Source: Streptacidiphilus anmyonensis
Lineage (GTDB): Bacteria; Actinomycetota; Actinomycetes; Streptomycetales; Streptomycetaceae
Length of the DNA: 37,748 nt
Reading direction: 5' to 3'
Assembly: GCF_000787855.1 (NCBI RefSeq)
Contig: NZ_BBPQ01000006.1
Location: 58,076-95,823, forward strand
Part shown: positions 24,309-32,370 of the stretch, piece after piece
Layout of the letters: every line of letters begins with the position of its first letter
Position numbering within the stretch: position 1 is the stretch's first letter
Translations under genes and position numbers: made by a program
The notes under the pieces: model-generated
What the model was told of the DNA's origin: nothing
Seen by the model: only the letters and a program-made list of their open reading frames with translations
The model's database searches: none

Positions 24309-25994
24309 ATGGGGGGCTTGATGGGCAGACAGTCGAGCGGCGTCGCGGCGCCGCAGGAACGACGACCACGTGGGTCGAGGCGTCTCGCCTGGGCGCTGAC
24401 CGCGGCGGCGGTCCTGGCCGGGGCGGTCTTCGGAGGGCAGGCGCTGGCGTCCTCCGCGCCGAAGCCGCCGTCGACGGCGCAGCAGGAGAAGGGCATGGTC
24501 GCGGGCCGTCCCTTCCAGGACCCGGCGGACGCCGACACCTCGGCCGCCCAGCGGATCACGATCACCCTCGACGCGCACCGCACGCGCTTCGACCTCGCCG
24601 GTCGCAAGGTCTGGGGGCAGTCCTACAACGGCAGCTTCGTCGCCCCGACGATTCGGGTCGCGCCCGGCTCCGCTGTGACCATCCGGCTGGTCAACCACCT
24701 GACGGTCGCCACCAACCTGCACTTCCACGGCCTGCATGTGGCGCCGACCGGCGTCTCGGACGACCCCTTCCTGTGCGTGGCGCCCGGCAAGTCGCTGACC
24801 TACCGTCTGGCGATCCCCAAGGACCACCCGCAGGGCACCTTCTGGTACCACAGTCACGCGATGGGCACGACGTGCCCGAAGCCGGGCCAGATGGTCGCGG
24901 ACGACATGGACGACGACATGTCCGGCCCGATGAGCGGCATGAGCGGCATGGGTGGGACGACCGGTACGGGCGGGACGAGTGCGTCGCCCGCCGCGTTCAT
25001 GCCGGGCGACGTGGAGAACCAGATCTCGGCCGGTCTGTCCGGCGCGCTGATCGTCGGCGACGACCGCACCCTGCTGCCGCAGAAGCTGCGTCACATCACC
25101 GCGCACACGCTCGTGTTCAAGGACGCCCAGATCGACGCGGGCGGCTCGATCGTGCAGAACACCGGCAGCTCCTCGATCGACTCCGGCGCGCCGACCGTGC
25201 GCCTGGTCAACGGCCAGCTGCGCCCGGTGCTGTCGATGCGGCCGAACGAGACCCAGCTGTGGCGCCTCACCAACGCGGGCGCCGACATCTTCTACCGGCT
25301 CCAGCTGGACGGCTACAGGTTCACCGTCGTCGGCGAGGACGGCACCCCCGTCGCCAAGGTGCGCACCGCCTCCTCGCTGCTGCTGCCGCCGGGCAAGCGC
25401 TACGACGTGCTGGTGACGGCCGGTCCCCGGCCGGGCGGCGCGTGGCTGCGGACCCTCGCCTACTCCAACGGCCCGCAGGGCGACAGCTACCCGGACACCC
25501 AGCTGCTCCGCCTGGACGTGCACGGAGCCCGTGCCACGCGGCTGCCGGGCGTCTCCGGCCGCGTCCCGACCGCCGCGCCCGACCTGGCCGGCGCGAAGAT
25601 CGCCCAGAAGCGGAAGCTCGTCCTCTCCGAGAGCGCGGACGGCGACAGCTTCTACATCAACGGCAAGCAGTTCATGATGAGCGACGGTTCCGCCTTCGCC
25701 ACCCCGGCCAAGCTGGGCACGGTGGAGGAGTGGACCATCTACAACACCTCCGGTGAGATCCACCCCTTCCACCTGCACACCTCGGACTTCCAGGTGATGT
25801 CGGTCAACGGCGTGCCGCAGCCCTACACGAACCGGCAGGACATCATCCCGGTGCCGTACGAGCAGAACGGCAAGCCGGGCGAGGTGGTCATCCGGATCGC
25901 GTTCGACGACTTCCCGGGCCGCTACATGTTCCACTGCCACATAGCCGCGCACGAGGACAACGGGATGATGAGCTTCATCGACGTCGTCCGCTGA
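24309..25994 (+). CDS. Secreted multicopper oxidase
   Basis: A three-domain copper oxidase of 561 residues, probably exported by the Tat route (SRRLAWAL at about 23-30, then a hydrophobic run ending LASSA near residue 50). All copper motifs are present: HFHG (138-141), WYHSH (179-183), HPFHLH (485-490) and HCHIAAHEDNGM (542-553), giving the type 1 centre (Met553 axial) and the trinuclear cluster. A Met/Asp-rich insert (200-214) follows the second motif, a feature of copper-handling CueO-like enzymes. ATG 24321 is an alternative start, four bases after GGGGGG. Likely roles are cuprous ion or phenol oxidation; no copper-responsive operator was recognised upstream. Confidence 0.92.
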   Translation: MGGLMGRQSSGVAAPQERRPRGSRRLAWALTAAAVLAGAVFGGQALASSAPKPPSTAQQEKGMVAGRPFQDPADADTSAAQRITITLDAHRTRFDLAGRKVWGQSYNGSFVAPTIRVAPGSAVTIRLVNHLTVATNLHFHGLHVAPTGVSDDPFLCVAPGKSLTYRLAIPKDHPQGTFWYHSHAMGTTCPKPGQMVADDMDDDMSGPMSGMSGMGGTTGTGGTSASPAAFMPGDVENQISAGLSGALIVGDDRTLLPQKLRHITAHTLVFKDAQIDAGGSIVQNTGSSSIDSGAPTVRLVNGQLRPVLSMRPNETQLWRLTNAGADIFYRLQLDGYRFTVVGEDGTPVAKVRTASSLLLPPGKRYDVLVTAGPRPGGAWLRTLAYSNGPQGDSYPDTQLLRLDVHGARATRLPGVSGRVPTAAPDLAGAKIAQKRKLVLSESADGDSFYINGKQFMMSDGSAFATPAKLGTVEEWTIYNTSGEIHPFHLHTSDFQVMSVNGVPQPYTNRQDIIPVPYEQNGKPGEVVIRIAFDDFPGRYMFHCHIAAHEDNGMMSFIDVVR

Positions 25995-26001
25995 CCTCGC
26001 G

Positions 26002-26028
26002 GGCAGGGCCCGGCCCCCGGGCCCTGCC
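26002..26028. terminator. Terminator after the multicopper oxidase
   Basis: A perfect 11-bp stem (26002-26012 with 26018-26028) and 5-base loop, starting 8 bases after the stop codon. Confidence 0.8.
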
Positions 26029-26068
26029 AAGCGGATCCAGCCAAGCGGGACCAGCCGAGCGGATCTAC
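26027..26068. repeat. Three tandem 14-bp units
   Basis: CCAAGCGGATCCAG (26027), CCAAGCGGGACCAG (26041) and CCGAGCGGATCTAC (26055). The last runs into TACCGT (26066-26071), a possible -10 for the small gene at 26119. Confidence 0.75.
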
Positions 26069-26118
26069 CGTGGTGGGGGAACGATCCGAGACACCTCGCA
26101 GCCACCCGGGAGGACCCC

Positions 26119-26352
26119 ATGCCCGGTTCCACCACCATCGGCCGCACCGAGCGGCTGGTCATGCTGAGCCACCACGACGCAGAGCGCCTCGCCGAGACGA
26201 TGGAGCGCCTGTCGACCATGCTCGCCGCCGACGACGCGGACCGGATGACCGACCCGCAGGTCGCCAAGCTGTGCGGCGGCGACGCCTCGATGCGCGGCGA
26301 CTACGCGCACTGGGCCGCCGAGGTCGGCGCGTTCATCCGCGGCCACCTGTAG
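26119..26352 (+). CDS. Small hypothetical protein
   Basis: A 77-residue soluble, mostly helical-looking protein, rich in Ala, Asp, Met and Arg, with one Cys (AKLCGGD) and a C-terminal YAHWAAEVGAFIRGHL. I do not recognise a family. It is supported by GGAGG 5 bases before ATG 26119, sustained third-position G/C bias, its own likely -10 (26066-26071) and a hairpin after the stop. It is in tandem between the multicopper oxidase and the MetRS leader but each appears to have its own terminator. Confidence 0.6.
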   Translation: MPGSTTIGRTERLVMLSHHDAERLAETMERLSTMLAADDADRMTDPQVAKLCGGDASMRGDYAHWAAEVGAFIRGHL

Positions 26353-26373
26353 GAAGAGGCCACCTCCCCGCCA

Positions 26374-26405
26374 GAGGCTGCCCCCAGGAAGAACGGCGCA
26401 GCCTC
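26374..26405. terminator. Hairpin after the small hypothetical gene
   Basis: GAGGCTGC (26374-26381) pairs with GCAGCCTC (26398-26405) across a 16-base loop, 22 bases after the stop. Confidence 0.5.
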
Positions 26406-26458
26406 GGGGACCGCTCGAACCCGGCGAAACCGCAGGGCCCGCAGGCCGCGGGCTCTGC

Positions 26459-26464
26459 TAATCT
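26459..26464 (+). promoter_or_regulatory. Leaderless -10 box of the metG leader transcript
   Basis: TAATCT ends six bases before the leader-peptide ATG at 26471. GCCCGC/GCGGGC around 26437-26453 forms an inverted repeat where the -35 would be; no clear -35 hexamer. Confidence 0.55.
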
Positions 26465-26470
26465 GCGTCC

Positions 26471-26521
26471 ATGATCTCCGCGCCGACCCGTCGAATGATG
26501 CGCCCCTACCGGGGCTGCTGA
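26471..26521 (+). CDS. Leader peptide with Met-Met codons for the MetRS attenuator
   Basis: A 16-codon frame, MISAPTRRMMRPYRGC, ending in TGA at 26519-26521. Codons 9 and 10 (26495-26500) are both ATG, which is a striking density of a rare amino acid just before the first RNA helix at 26502. The start lies six bases behind TAATCT with no ribosome site, so it is read from a leaderless mRNA, as the attenuator model needs a ribosome to start at once. The peptide itself probably has no function beyond its translation: ribosome position at the Met pair decides which downstream helix forms. It ends 98 bases before metG. Confidence 0.75.
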   Translation: MISAPTRRMMRPYRGC

Positions 26522-26566
26522 ACGACGCACGCGCGCGTCCGAGAAGGCCCCGTCCCAGGGGCCTTT
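26501..26566 (+). promoter_or_regulatory. Transcription attenuator of metG (three exclusive helices)
   Basis: Four strands can form three competing helices. 1:2 pairs GCCCC (26502-26506) with GGGGC (26511-26515). 2:3 pairs CGGGGC (26510-26515) with GCCCCG (26547-26552) and is closed inside by a hairpin GACGC/GCGTC (26524-26528 with 26535-26539). 3:4 pairs AAGGCCCC (26544-26551) with GGGGCCTT (26558-26565), a terminator followed by TCGC. A ribosome held at Met codons 26495-26500 would cover strand 1 and free strand 2 to make the antiterminator; a ribosome at the stop codon would cover strand 2 and allow termination. Confidence 0.75.
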
Positions 26567-26619
26567 CGCATGACCGCGAGCCGCAGGCCCCTCCCGCACC
26601 GACGCAGGAGAAGAGCCCG

Positions 26620-28131
26620 ATGAGCTACTACGTCACCACCACCATCCCGTACGTCAACGCCCGCCCGCACCTGGGCTTCGCCCTGGAGCTGGTCCAGGCG
26701 GACGTGCTCGCCCGGCACCGCCGGTCGCGCGGCGTCGCGGTGCGGTTCCTCAGCGGAACGGACGAGAACTCGCTCAAGAACGTGCTCGCGGCCGAGGCCG
26801 AGGGCGTCGCCGTCCAGGACCTCGTCGACCGCAACGCCGCCGCCTTCGCCGAGCTCGCGAAACCGCTCGCGCTCTCCTTCGACGACTTCATCCGCACCAG
26901 CCGCGACCCGCGCCACCGCGCGGGCGTGGCCCACCTCTGGGCGCGCTGCGCCGAGGCCGGCGACTTCTACCGCCAGGCCTACACGGGCCTGTACTGCGTG
27001 GGCTGCGAGGCGTTCTACGGCAGGGACGAGCTCGTCGACGGCCGCTGTCCCGACCACGGGACCGAGCCGCAGGAGGTCAGCGAGGAGAACTGGTTCTTCC
27101 GTCTGTCGCGCTACCAGGAGCAGCTCCGGGAGCTGATCACCAGCGGTGCGCTGCGCGTCGAACCCGTCTCGCGGCGCAACGAGGTGCTGGCGCTCATCGA
27201 CTCCGGCCTGCGGGACTTCTCCGTCTCCCGCAGCCGCGCCCGCGCCCGGGGCTGGGGCATCCCGGTGCCGGGCGACGAGGACCAGGTCGTCTACGTGTGG
27301 TGGGACGCGCTCGGCAACTACGTCACCAGCCTCGGCCTCGGCGGCGAAGGCGACGCCCCGGCGGAGGACTTCCAGCGCTGGTGGGCGGGCGACGGCGAGC
27401 GCGTCCACCTGGTCGGCAAGGGCGTGCTCCGCTTCCACGCCGTCTACTGGCCCGCGATGCTGCTGTCCGCGGGCCTGCCGCTGCCGACGCGGGTGCTCGT
27501 GCACGACTACCTGACGGTGTCCGGCCGGAAGATCAGCAAGTCCGCGGGCGACGTGGTGGACCCCGCCGAGCTGGTCGCCCGCTACGGTACGGACGCGGTG
27601 CGGTGGTGGCTGCTGCGGGAGGTCCCGCGCGTGGGCGACGCGGACTTCACCGAGGAACGGCTGGTCGCCCGCGCGGACGCGGACCTCGCCGACGGCTTCG
27701 GCAACCTGGTCCACCGGGTGGTCACCATGGTCCACCGCTACCGGAACGGCGTCGTCCCGGAAGCCGCGGTGGAGACCACCGCCACCGCCGAGCTCCGCGC
27801 GGTCTGCGCCCGCGCGGCAGGCCGGGTGGACGCGGCCCTCGACGCCTTCGACTACCGGGCGGCGGCTGCGGCGGTCTGGACCCTGGTGGAGGAGGCCAAC
27901 CGCTGCATCGACCGCACCCGCCCGTGGGAACTGGCCAAGTCCGAACGCGGCGGCGCCCGCTCGGCCGCTCTGGACGCCGCGCTGGCCGCCCTGGTCTCCG
28001 CCTGCCGCCAGGTCGGCGAGGAACTGCGCCCGTTCCTCCCGGACGCGGCCGAACGCATCGTCGAGCGGTGCACGCCGGTGGGCGGCGTACTGCCGACGTC
28101 CACCCCGCTCTTCGCCAAGCTGGGGGAGTGA
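26620..28131 (+). CDS. metG: Methionyl-tRNA synthetase
   Basis: Class I synthetase that charges tRNA-Met. The 503-residue protein has the ATP motif HLGF (17-20) in place of HIGH, and KISKS (304-308) in place of KMSKS, both normal variants. A single zinc knuckle is CVGC (126-129) plus CPDH (143-146), so one ligand is His. WWDALGNY (227-234) follows the connective region, and the anticodon-binding helical domain fills 340-500 with RPWELAK. It has no C-terminal tRNA-binding extension. AGGAG lies 9 bases before ATG 26620. A Met leader peptide and attenuator sit directly upstream, so expression should rise when charged tRNA-Met is low. It may be a second, reserve MetRS; no other copy is in view. 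Confidence 0.94.
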   Translation: MSYYVTTTIPYVNARPHLGFALELVQADVLARHRRSRGVAVRFLSGTDENSLKNVLAAEAEGVAVQDLVDRNAAAFAELAKPLALSFDDFIRTSRDPRHRAGVAHLWARCAEAGDFYRQAYTGLYCVGCEAFYGRDELVDGRCPDHGTEPQEVSEENWFFRLSRYQEQLRELITSGALRVEPVSRRNEVLALIDSGLRDFSVSRSRARARGWGIPVPGDEDQVVYVWWDALGNYVTSLGLGGEGDAPAEDFQRWWAGDGERVHLVGKGVLRFHAVYWPAMLLSAGLPLPTRVLVHDYLTVSGRKISKSAGDVVDPAELVARYGTDAVRWWLLREVPRVGDADFTEERLVARADADLADGFGNLVHRVVTMVHRYRNGVVPEAAVETTATAELRAVCARAAGRVDAALDAFDYRAAAAAVWTLVEEANRCIDRTRPWELAKSERGGARSAALDAALAALVSACRQVGEELRPFLPDAAERIVERCTPVGGVLPTSTPLFAKLGE

Positions 28132-28139
28132 GCGCGCAC

Positions 28140-28178
28140 GTCGGCCCCCGAGTACCGGACGCGTGCGCGGGGGCCGAC
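28140..28178. terminator. Bidirectional terminator after metG
   Basis: GTCGGCCCCCG (28140-28150) pairs perfectly with CGGGGGCCGAC (28168-28178), loop 17 bases, between the convergent metG and secreted-protein genes. Confidence 0.8.
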
Positions 28179-28189
28179 TACCTGTTCCG

Positions 28190-28726
28190 CTAGAAGGCCC
28201 CCGAGATCAGGACCGGTCGGTTCGGGTCGGCGTAGTCGATCCGGCACCGCAGGTTGCCGCTCGAGGTGCAGGTGGCGTCCGCGACACCGGCGGTGACGGT
28301 CGCCGCGATCTTCACCTGCCCGGCGCCGCCGGAGGACGCGTAGACCACCTCGGACGGTCCGTCGATCGGCACGGTGGCGATGACGTTCGGGAACAGCCGC
28401 TCCGGGTAGTCGCCGCTGCCCTGCTGGGAGACCCGGGTGAGCCCGGGGTAGGGGACGCTCGAGTCCGTCACGATCCGCACGATCCCCGCGTTCACCCCGG
28501 GCAGCCCCACACCCGGGAGACCGGCGGTCGGGTCCCCGTCGAACGACCCGACGTTGTTGTCGCCGCCGGCGTTGAAGACGTCACCCCCGGCGAACTGGTT
28601 GCCGTCGCCGAAGACCACGAGCGGGCCGTCCCGGTGTTGGGCGGCGGCGACGGCGGTGCCGGGCAGCACGGCCACGGCGGCTGCGGCGACGAGGACGGCG
28701 GCAAGACTCTTCACACTGCGGATCAC
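28190..28726 (-). CDS. Secreted Gly/Asn-rich protein of unknown function
   Basis: A 178-residue protein with a clear signal peptide (about 1-28, ending GTAVAA) and a mature part with a Gly/Asn/Asp-rich segment (GDGNQFAGGDVFNAGGDNN) followed by a likely beta-rich region. Two cysteines near the end (ATCTSSGNLRC) could form a disulfide. GTG 28726 is preferred to the upstream GTG at 28804, since GGAAGG precedes it and the signal peptide then starts at residue 1. A TTGACG hexamer lies upstream on the same strand. I recognise no family; the Gly/Asn-rich part recalls surface or chaplin-like proteins but the chaplin repeat is not present. Confidence 0.75.
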   Translation of the reverse strand: MIRSVKSLAAVLVAAAAVAVLPGTAVAAAQHRDGPLVVFGDGNQFAGGDVFNAGGDNNVGSFDGDPTAGLPGVGLPGVNAGIVRIVTDSSVPYPGLTRVSQQGSGDYPERLFPNVIATVPIDGPSEVVYASSGGAGQVKIAATVTAGVADATCTSSGNLRCRIDYADPNRPVLISGAF

Positions 28727-28841
28727 GGTCCACCTTCCGATTGCGGGATGTCGCCCACGACCGTAGGAAGCCGTCAACCCGGGGCGAGGGACCGTCGCAC
28801 TCACGGGTGGTGTCGCTACGCCGATCGCTCGTGCGGGGATG

Positions 28842-30905
28842 TCAGGACGCCAGCGCGTCCTGAAGGCCCGTCACGGCCTCGGTCAGGATGGAGGCGTCGA
28901 AGATGATCTCTGGCGGGGTGCCGTCCTCGGACTCCGACCAGCGGCTGAAGGCGTCCCGCACCGGGGTGATGTCGACCGGCGCTCCCACGCGCACGGCCTG
29001 GGCCGCGTGGGCGAGTTGCTCGCGGACGACCGCCGCGAAGGCGGCCGCGCCGGGGGACTCGCCCTCGGCGGCGGGGACGTGGGCCTCGATCAGCATCGTG
29101 GTCCGGCCGATGGCGGAGACTGCCGCGCGGGCGTCGGCGAGTTGGGAGGGGCGCAGGCCCCGCTCGCGGACGGGTTCCGCCTCGGCGGATGCCTCCGTCG
29201 CGGTGAGCGCGGCCCGCGCCTGGCGGTGGTCGAGCAGGGCGTCGCGCAGGGCGCGCCGGTTCCGGGGGGAGGGATCGCCGAAGGCGTCGAGGCCGGCGGC
29301 GGCATAGCGGCCCGCCGCGTCGATGTAGTCGGCGAGGCGGTCCGGCAGCCGCACCGTCTGCCAGGTCGGCCAGACCGCGTACGCGGCGAAGGCGAGGAGC
29401 CCGCCGAGCAGCGTCATGCCGACGCGTTCCTCGGCGGTGTACCGGACGACCAGCCCGTCCATCGACAGCAGGAAGACGACGTAGACGGAGACCAGCGCGC
29501 TCAGCGCCATGTAGCCGGCGCGCATGCTCAGGTACGCGCAGCCGACCGCGACGACGGCCAGCAGACCGCAGACCCATGGCGCCGGCTTCGCCAGCACCAT
29601 GACGACCGAGGCGAGTCCGACGCCGACGACCGTGCCCGCGAGCCGGGCGACGCCGCGGGTGTAGGTCTGGGAGAACTCAGGGCGCATGATCATCATGACC
29701 GTCATCGCCGCCCAGTAGCCGTGCCCGAACGGCAGTAGCAGGCCGAGGCCCTCCGCGAGGGTGACCACCACGGCGACCCGCACCGCGTGCCGCATGACGG
29801 GCGAGCGCTGCGTCCAGTGCCGCTTCACCGCGGCCACGGTCAGCGGCAGCAGGGCGCGCACGCCGGGGCGGCGCAGGTAGCGCGGCTGGTCGTCGTCGAC
29901 GGGGGAGTCGAGCGCGTCGGTGACCTCGGCCAGCAGGCCGATCAGGCGCAGCGCGGTGTGCCGGGCGATGCCGTGGAGCACGGGCCCGCCGTCGGGGATG
30001 GCCAACGCGCGGTAGGCGCGCTCGGGGACCTGCGCGCCCTCCCCGCTGCGGATCGAACGTGCCGCGGCGTCCAGGATCTCGGCGGCGGCTCCGAGCAGTT
30101 CGCGCGCCCGGTCGCGCTCGCGGCCCTCCTCGGCCGCGCCCACGCGCGGATCGGCGAGCGCGGCCAGCGCCGGACGCAGCCGCTCGACCAGCGAGCGGAC
30201 CCCGGCCAGTTCGGAAGGCCGGCTGCGCGCCTGACCGGGCGTCACCATCGCGGCCTCGCGTGCGGCCATCAGCGGATCGGGGTCGAACAGCGCGAACGGG
30301 TCGTGCCGCAGCCGCCGTGCGTAGTCGGCCATCGACGCGCACGCCTCGGCCAGGGCCTCGCGGTGCGCGCCCCACCGGTCCACCGGCCACAGCACGACCA
30401 GCAGGGCCTGGATGACTCCGCCCGCCGCGATCACGCCCGCGTGCTGCGCCGCCTCCGGCACGCTCGCGGGCAGCGTGACGGCGACGATCATGACGGTGAC
30501 GGCCATCGACGCCAGGATGCCGGCCGTCTGTCCCGCGACCCAGGCCATTCCGGCCGCGAACGCCCACACCGCGAGCACCGTGAGGAACAGCGGGTGCCAC
30601 GGCGAGACGACATAGCCGACGAAGGTGCTCACCGACAGCGCCAGCGCGGTCGCCAGCGCCAGCCACGGACGCGGCCGGTAGCTGCGCTGGAAGGTGGCCA
30701 TCCCGGCGAGCTGCGCCCCGAGCGCGGCGGACGTCGCCATCGCCGGCCCGCCGAGCGCGAGCGCGCCGAAGAGCGCGATCGCGACGCCGAGGGCGCCGCG
30801 CAGCGCGGCCAGTGGCTGGTTGGTGGCCCGCTCCACCGTCAGCCCGGACCGGGTGGCGGTCTTAAGCGAGCGGTACCAGGCCGAGCCGGAAGCGGAGGAT
30901 GCCAT
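28842..30905 (-). CDS. FUSC-family membrane protein (aromatic acid exporter type)
   Basis: A 687-residue inner-membrane protein with two membrane blocks, each of about five to six segments (about 32-165 and 370-510), separated and followed by soluble helical regions. This is the layout of the YccS/FUSC family (fusaric acid resistance, aromatic acid efflux). HWTQRSPVMRHAVRVAV before the second block and GYWAAMTVMMIMRPEFSQTYTRGVARLAGT within it are typical of the FUSC core. Minus-strand TAAGCT (30919-30914) ends eight bases before ATG 30905. Substrate not known, though genes for 4-hydroxybenzoate breakdown lie a few kilobases away. Confidence 0.9.
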   Translation of the reverse strand: MASSASGSAWYRSLKTATRSGLTVERATNQPLAALRGALGVAIALFGALALGGPAMATSAALGAQLAGMATFQRSYRPRPWLALATALALSVSTFVGYVVSPWHPLFLTVLAVWAFAAGMAWVAGQTAGILASMAVTVMIVAVTLPASVPEAAQHAGVIAAGGVIQALLVVLWPVDRWGAHREALAEACASMADYARRLRHDPFALFDPDPLMAAREAAMVTPGQARSRPSELAGVRSLVERLRPALAALADPRVGAAEEGRERDRARELLGAAAEILDAAARSIRSGEGAQVPERAYRALAIPDGGPVLHGIARHTALRLIGLLAEVTDALDSPVDDDQPRYLRRPGVRALLPLTVAAVKRHWTQRSPVMRHAVRVAVVVTLAEGLGLLLPFGHGYWAAMTVMMIMRPEFSQTYTRGVARLAGTVVGVGLASVVMVLAKPAPWVCGLLAVVAVGCAYLSMRAGYMALSALVSVYVVFLLSMDGLVVRYTAEERVGMTLLGGLLAFAAYAVWPTWQTVRLPDRLADYIDAAGRYAAAGLDAFGDPSPRNRRALRDALLDHRQARAALTATEASAEAEPVRERGLRPSQLADARAAVSAIGRTTMLIEAHVPAAEGESPGAAAFAAVVREQLAHAAQAVRVGAPVDITPVRDAFSRWSESEDGTPPEIIFDASILTEAVTGLQDALAS

Positions 30906-30913
30906 CGCCGGTC

Positions 30914-30919
30914 AGCTTA
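30914..30919 (-). promoter_or_regulatory. -10 box of the FUSC gene
   Basis: Minus-strand TAAGCT, eight bases before ATG 30905; nearly leaderless. Confidence 0.4.
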
Positions 30920-30963
30920 GTTGAACCGGCCCTGGTTGCTTCGGCTGCGGCCCGCGCCGCCGG

Positions 30964-32262
30964 TTACCCGCAGAGGTTCACGTGGCGCACGGTCAGCACG
31001 GCGTTCGCCGCGTCGATCAGCCGGGCACGCGAGAGGCTGCCGTCGTTGACCGCGGCCACGACCGCGTTCGCCGACTGCGCGGTGAGGCCGGGGGTGTCCG
31101 GCTCCTCGCTGAACATCACCATGTCCGCTCCGGCGCGCAGCGCCTGGACCGTCGCCTGGGGGACGGAGTAGCCCGCGGCGGAGATCGCCTTGGCGTCGAG
31201 CGCGTCGGTGACGACCAGGCCGTGGAAGCCGAGCTTCCCCTTCAGCTCGTCGTTGATGATCGTGGGCGAGAGGGAGGACGGAGTCGACGTCACGCCGGGG
31301 ACGGTGTCGTTGGAGATCATGACCGCCGGCGCCCCGGCCGCGATCGCCGCCTGGAACGGCGCCAGGGCGGACTGCTGCAGGCTGGACCACGGGAGGGTGT
31401 GGGCGGGGCCGAGGTCGGAGTTGTAGCTCGAGCCGCCGATGCCGGGGAAGTGCTTGACGACGGGGATCACGCCGCCGGCCGTCATGCCCTTCAGGTACGC
31501 CACGCCGTCGCGGCCCACCACGGACGGGTCGCCGCTGAAGGCGCGCCACCCGTCCGGGTTCTGCGCGCTGGGCGCGGCGTTCGTGCCGTCGACGTCGACG
31601 ACCGGGGCGAGGTCCATGTTCACGCCCGCCGCGGCCATCTTCTGCGCGACGGAGGTCGTGGCCTGCTGGATCTGCGCCGGGCTCCAGTTCCCGCCCATGT
31701 ACGCGGGCCACGGCAGCGAACCGACCAGGTTCGCCATCCGCTGGATGCCGCCGCCCTCCTCGTCCGTCATCACCAGCAGGCCGAGGTTGCCGGGCACGTG
31801 CGACTTGAGCGCGCTGATCTGGCTGCCGAGGTTCGCCGGCGCGGAGCTGCCGAACAGCACGATGCCGCCGGCGCCCGCGGCGACCTCCGAGGTGGCGGCG
31901 GAGACGTTGTTCTCGTCCACGGGGACGGCGATCGTCGTCATCGCGAGCCGCTGGTTGGACCAGGTCGCCAGCTTGGAGGTGTTGGAGCAGGTCGGCGCTG
32001 CCGCGTCCTGCGAGCCCGCCGGGGCGCTGCTGCGCTTGGACGGCTGCTGCGCGGGCGCGGTGCTCGCGCTCGGGCTGCCGGTGCCTGCGCTCTTCGCGCT
32101 CGGGCTGGCGGCGCCCGTGCTCGCGCTGGGCGCGGCAGCGGGGCCGGAGGCGGACGAGGTGGCGCTCTGGGCGGGCCCGCCGCAGGCGGCGAGCGGCACC
32201 ACGGTGACGGCGGCGAGCGCGGCCACGCCCAGCGCGGCGGAGCGGGTGCGGCGGTCGGTCAT
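30964..32262 (-). CDS. GH3 family lipoprotein (beta-N-acetylhexosaminidase-like) with altered active-site loop
   Basis: A 432-residue lipoprotein: signal peptide with lipobox LAAC (Cys27), a Ser/Ala/Pro linker (28-90) and one GH3 N-terminal barrel. LLVMTDEEGGGIQRM (162-176), NMDLAPVVDVD (215-225), KHFPG (270-274) and Asp353 in VVTDALDAK, the expected nucleophile, match NagZ-like enzymes. But the loop after KHFPG reads IGGSSYNSD, without the Asp-His pair used by NagZ as acid/base. Cys92 and Cys431 could form a disulfide. It may recycle wall sugars or cleave other glycosides outside the cell. GGAAG lies 8 bases before ATG 32262. Confidence 0.88.
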   Translation of the reverse strand: MTDRRTRSAALGVAALAAVTVVPLAACGGPAQSATSSASGPAAAPSASTGAASPSAKSAGTGSPSASTAPAQQPSKRSSAPAGSQDAAAPTCSNTSKLATWSNQRLAMTTIAVPVDENNVSAATSEVAAGAGGIVLFGSSAPANLGSQISALKSHVPGNLGLLVMTDEEGGGIQRMANLVGSLPWPAYMGGNWSPAQIQQATTSVAQKMAAAGVNMDLAPVVDVDGTNAAPSAQNPDGWRAFSGDPSVVGRDGVAYLKGMTAGGVIPVVKHFPGIGGSSYNSDLGPAHTLPWSSLQQSALAPFQAAIAAGAPAVMISNDTVPGVTSTPSSLSPTIINDELKGKLGFHGLVVTDALDAKAISAAGYSVPQATVQALRAGADMVMFSEEPDTPGLTAQSANAVVAAVNDGSLSRARLIDAANAVLTVRHVNLCG

Positions 32263-32370
32263 GGTGAGGGCTTCCGGTCAGGGGGCAGAGTCGTTTGCTC
32301 GTTCCACTGTCCGGGTTGGGGACGATTTATCCAAGGAAGGGAGAGAAGGGTCACTCCAAGGTGATTCCTT

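Noticed and set aside
26406-26619. T-box or SAM riboswitch controlling metG
   Set aside because: No T-box sequence (TGGNACCGCG) or SAM-binding core is present. The Met-rich leader peptide with competing helices explains the terminator better.
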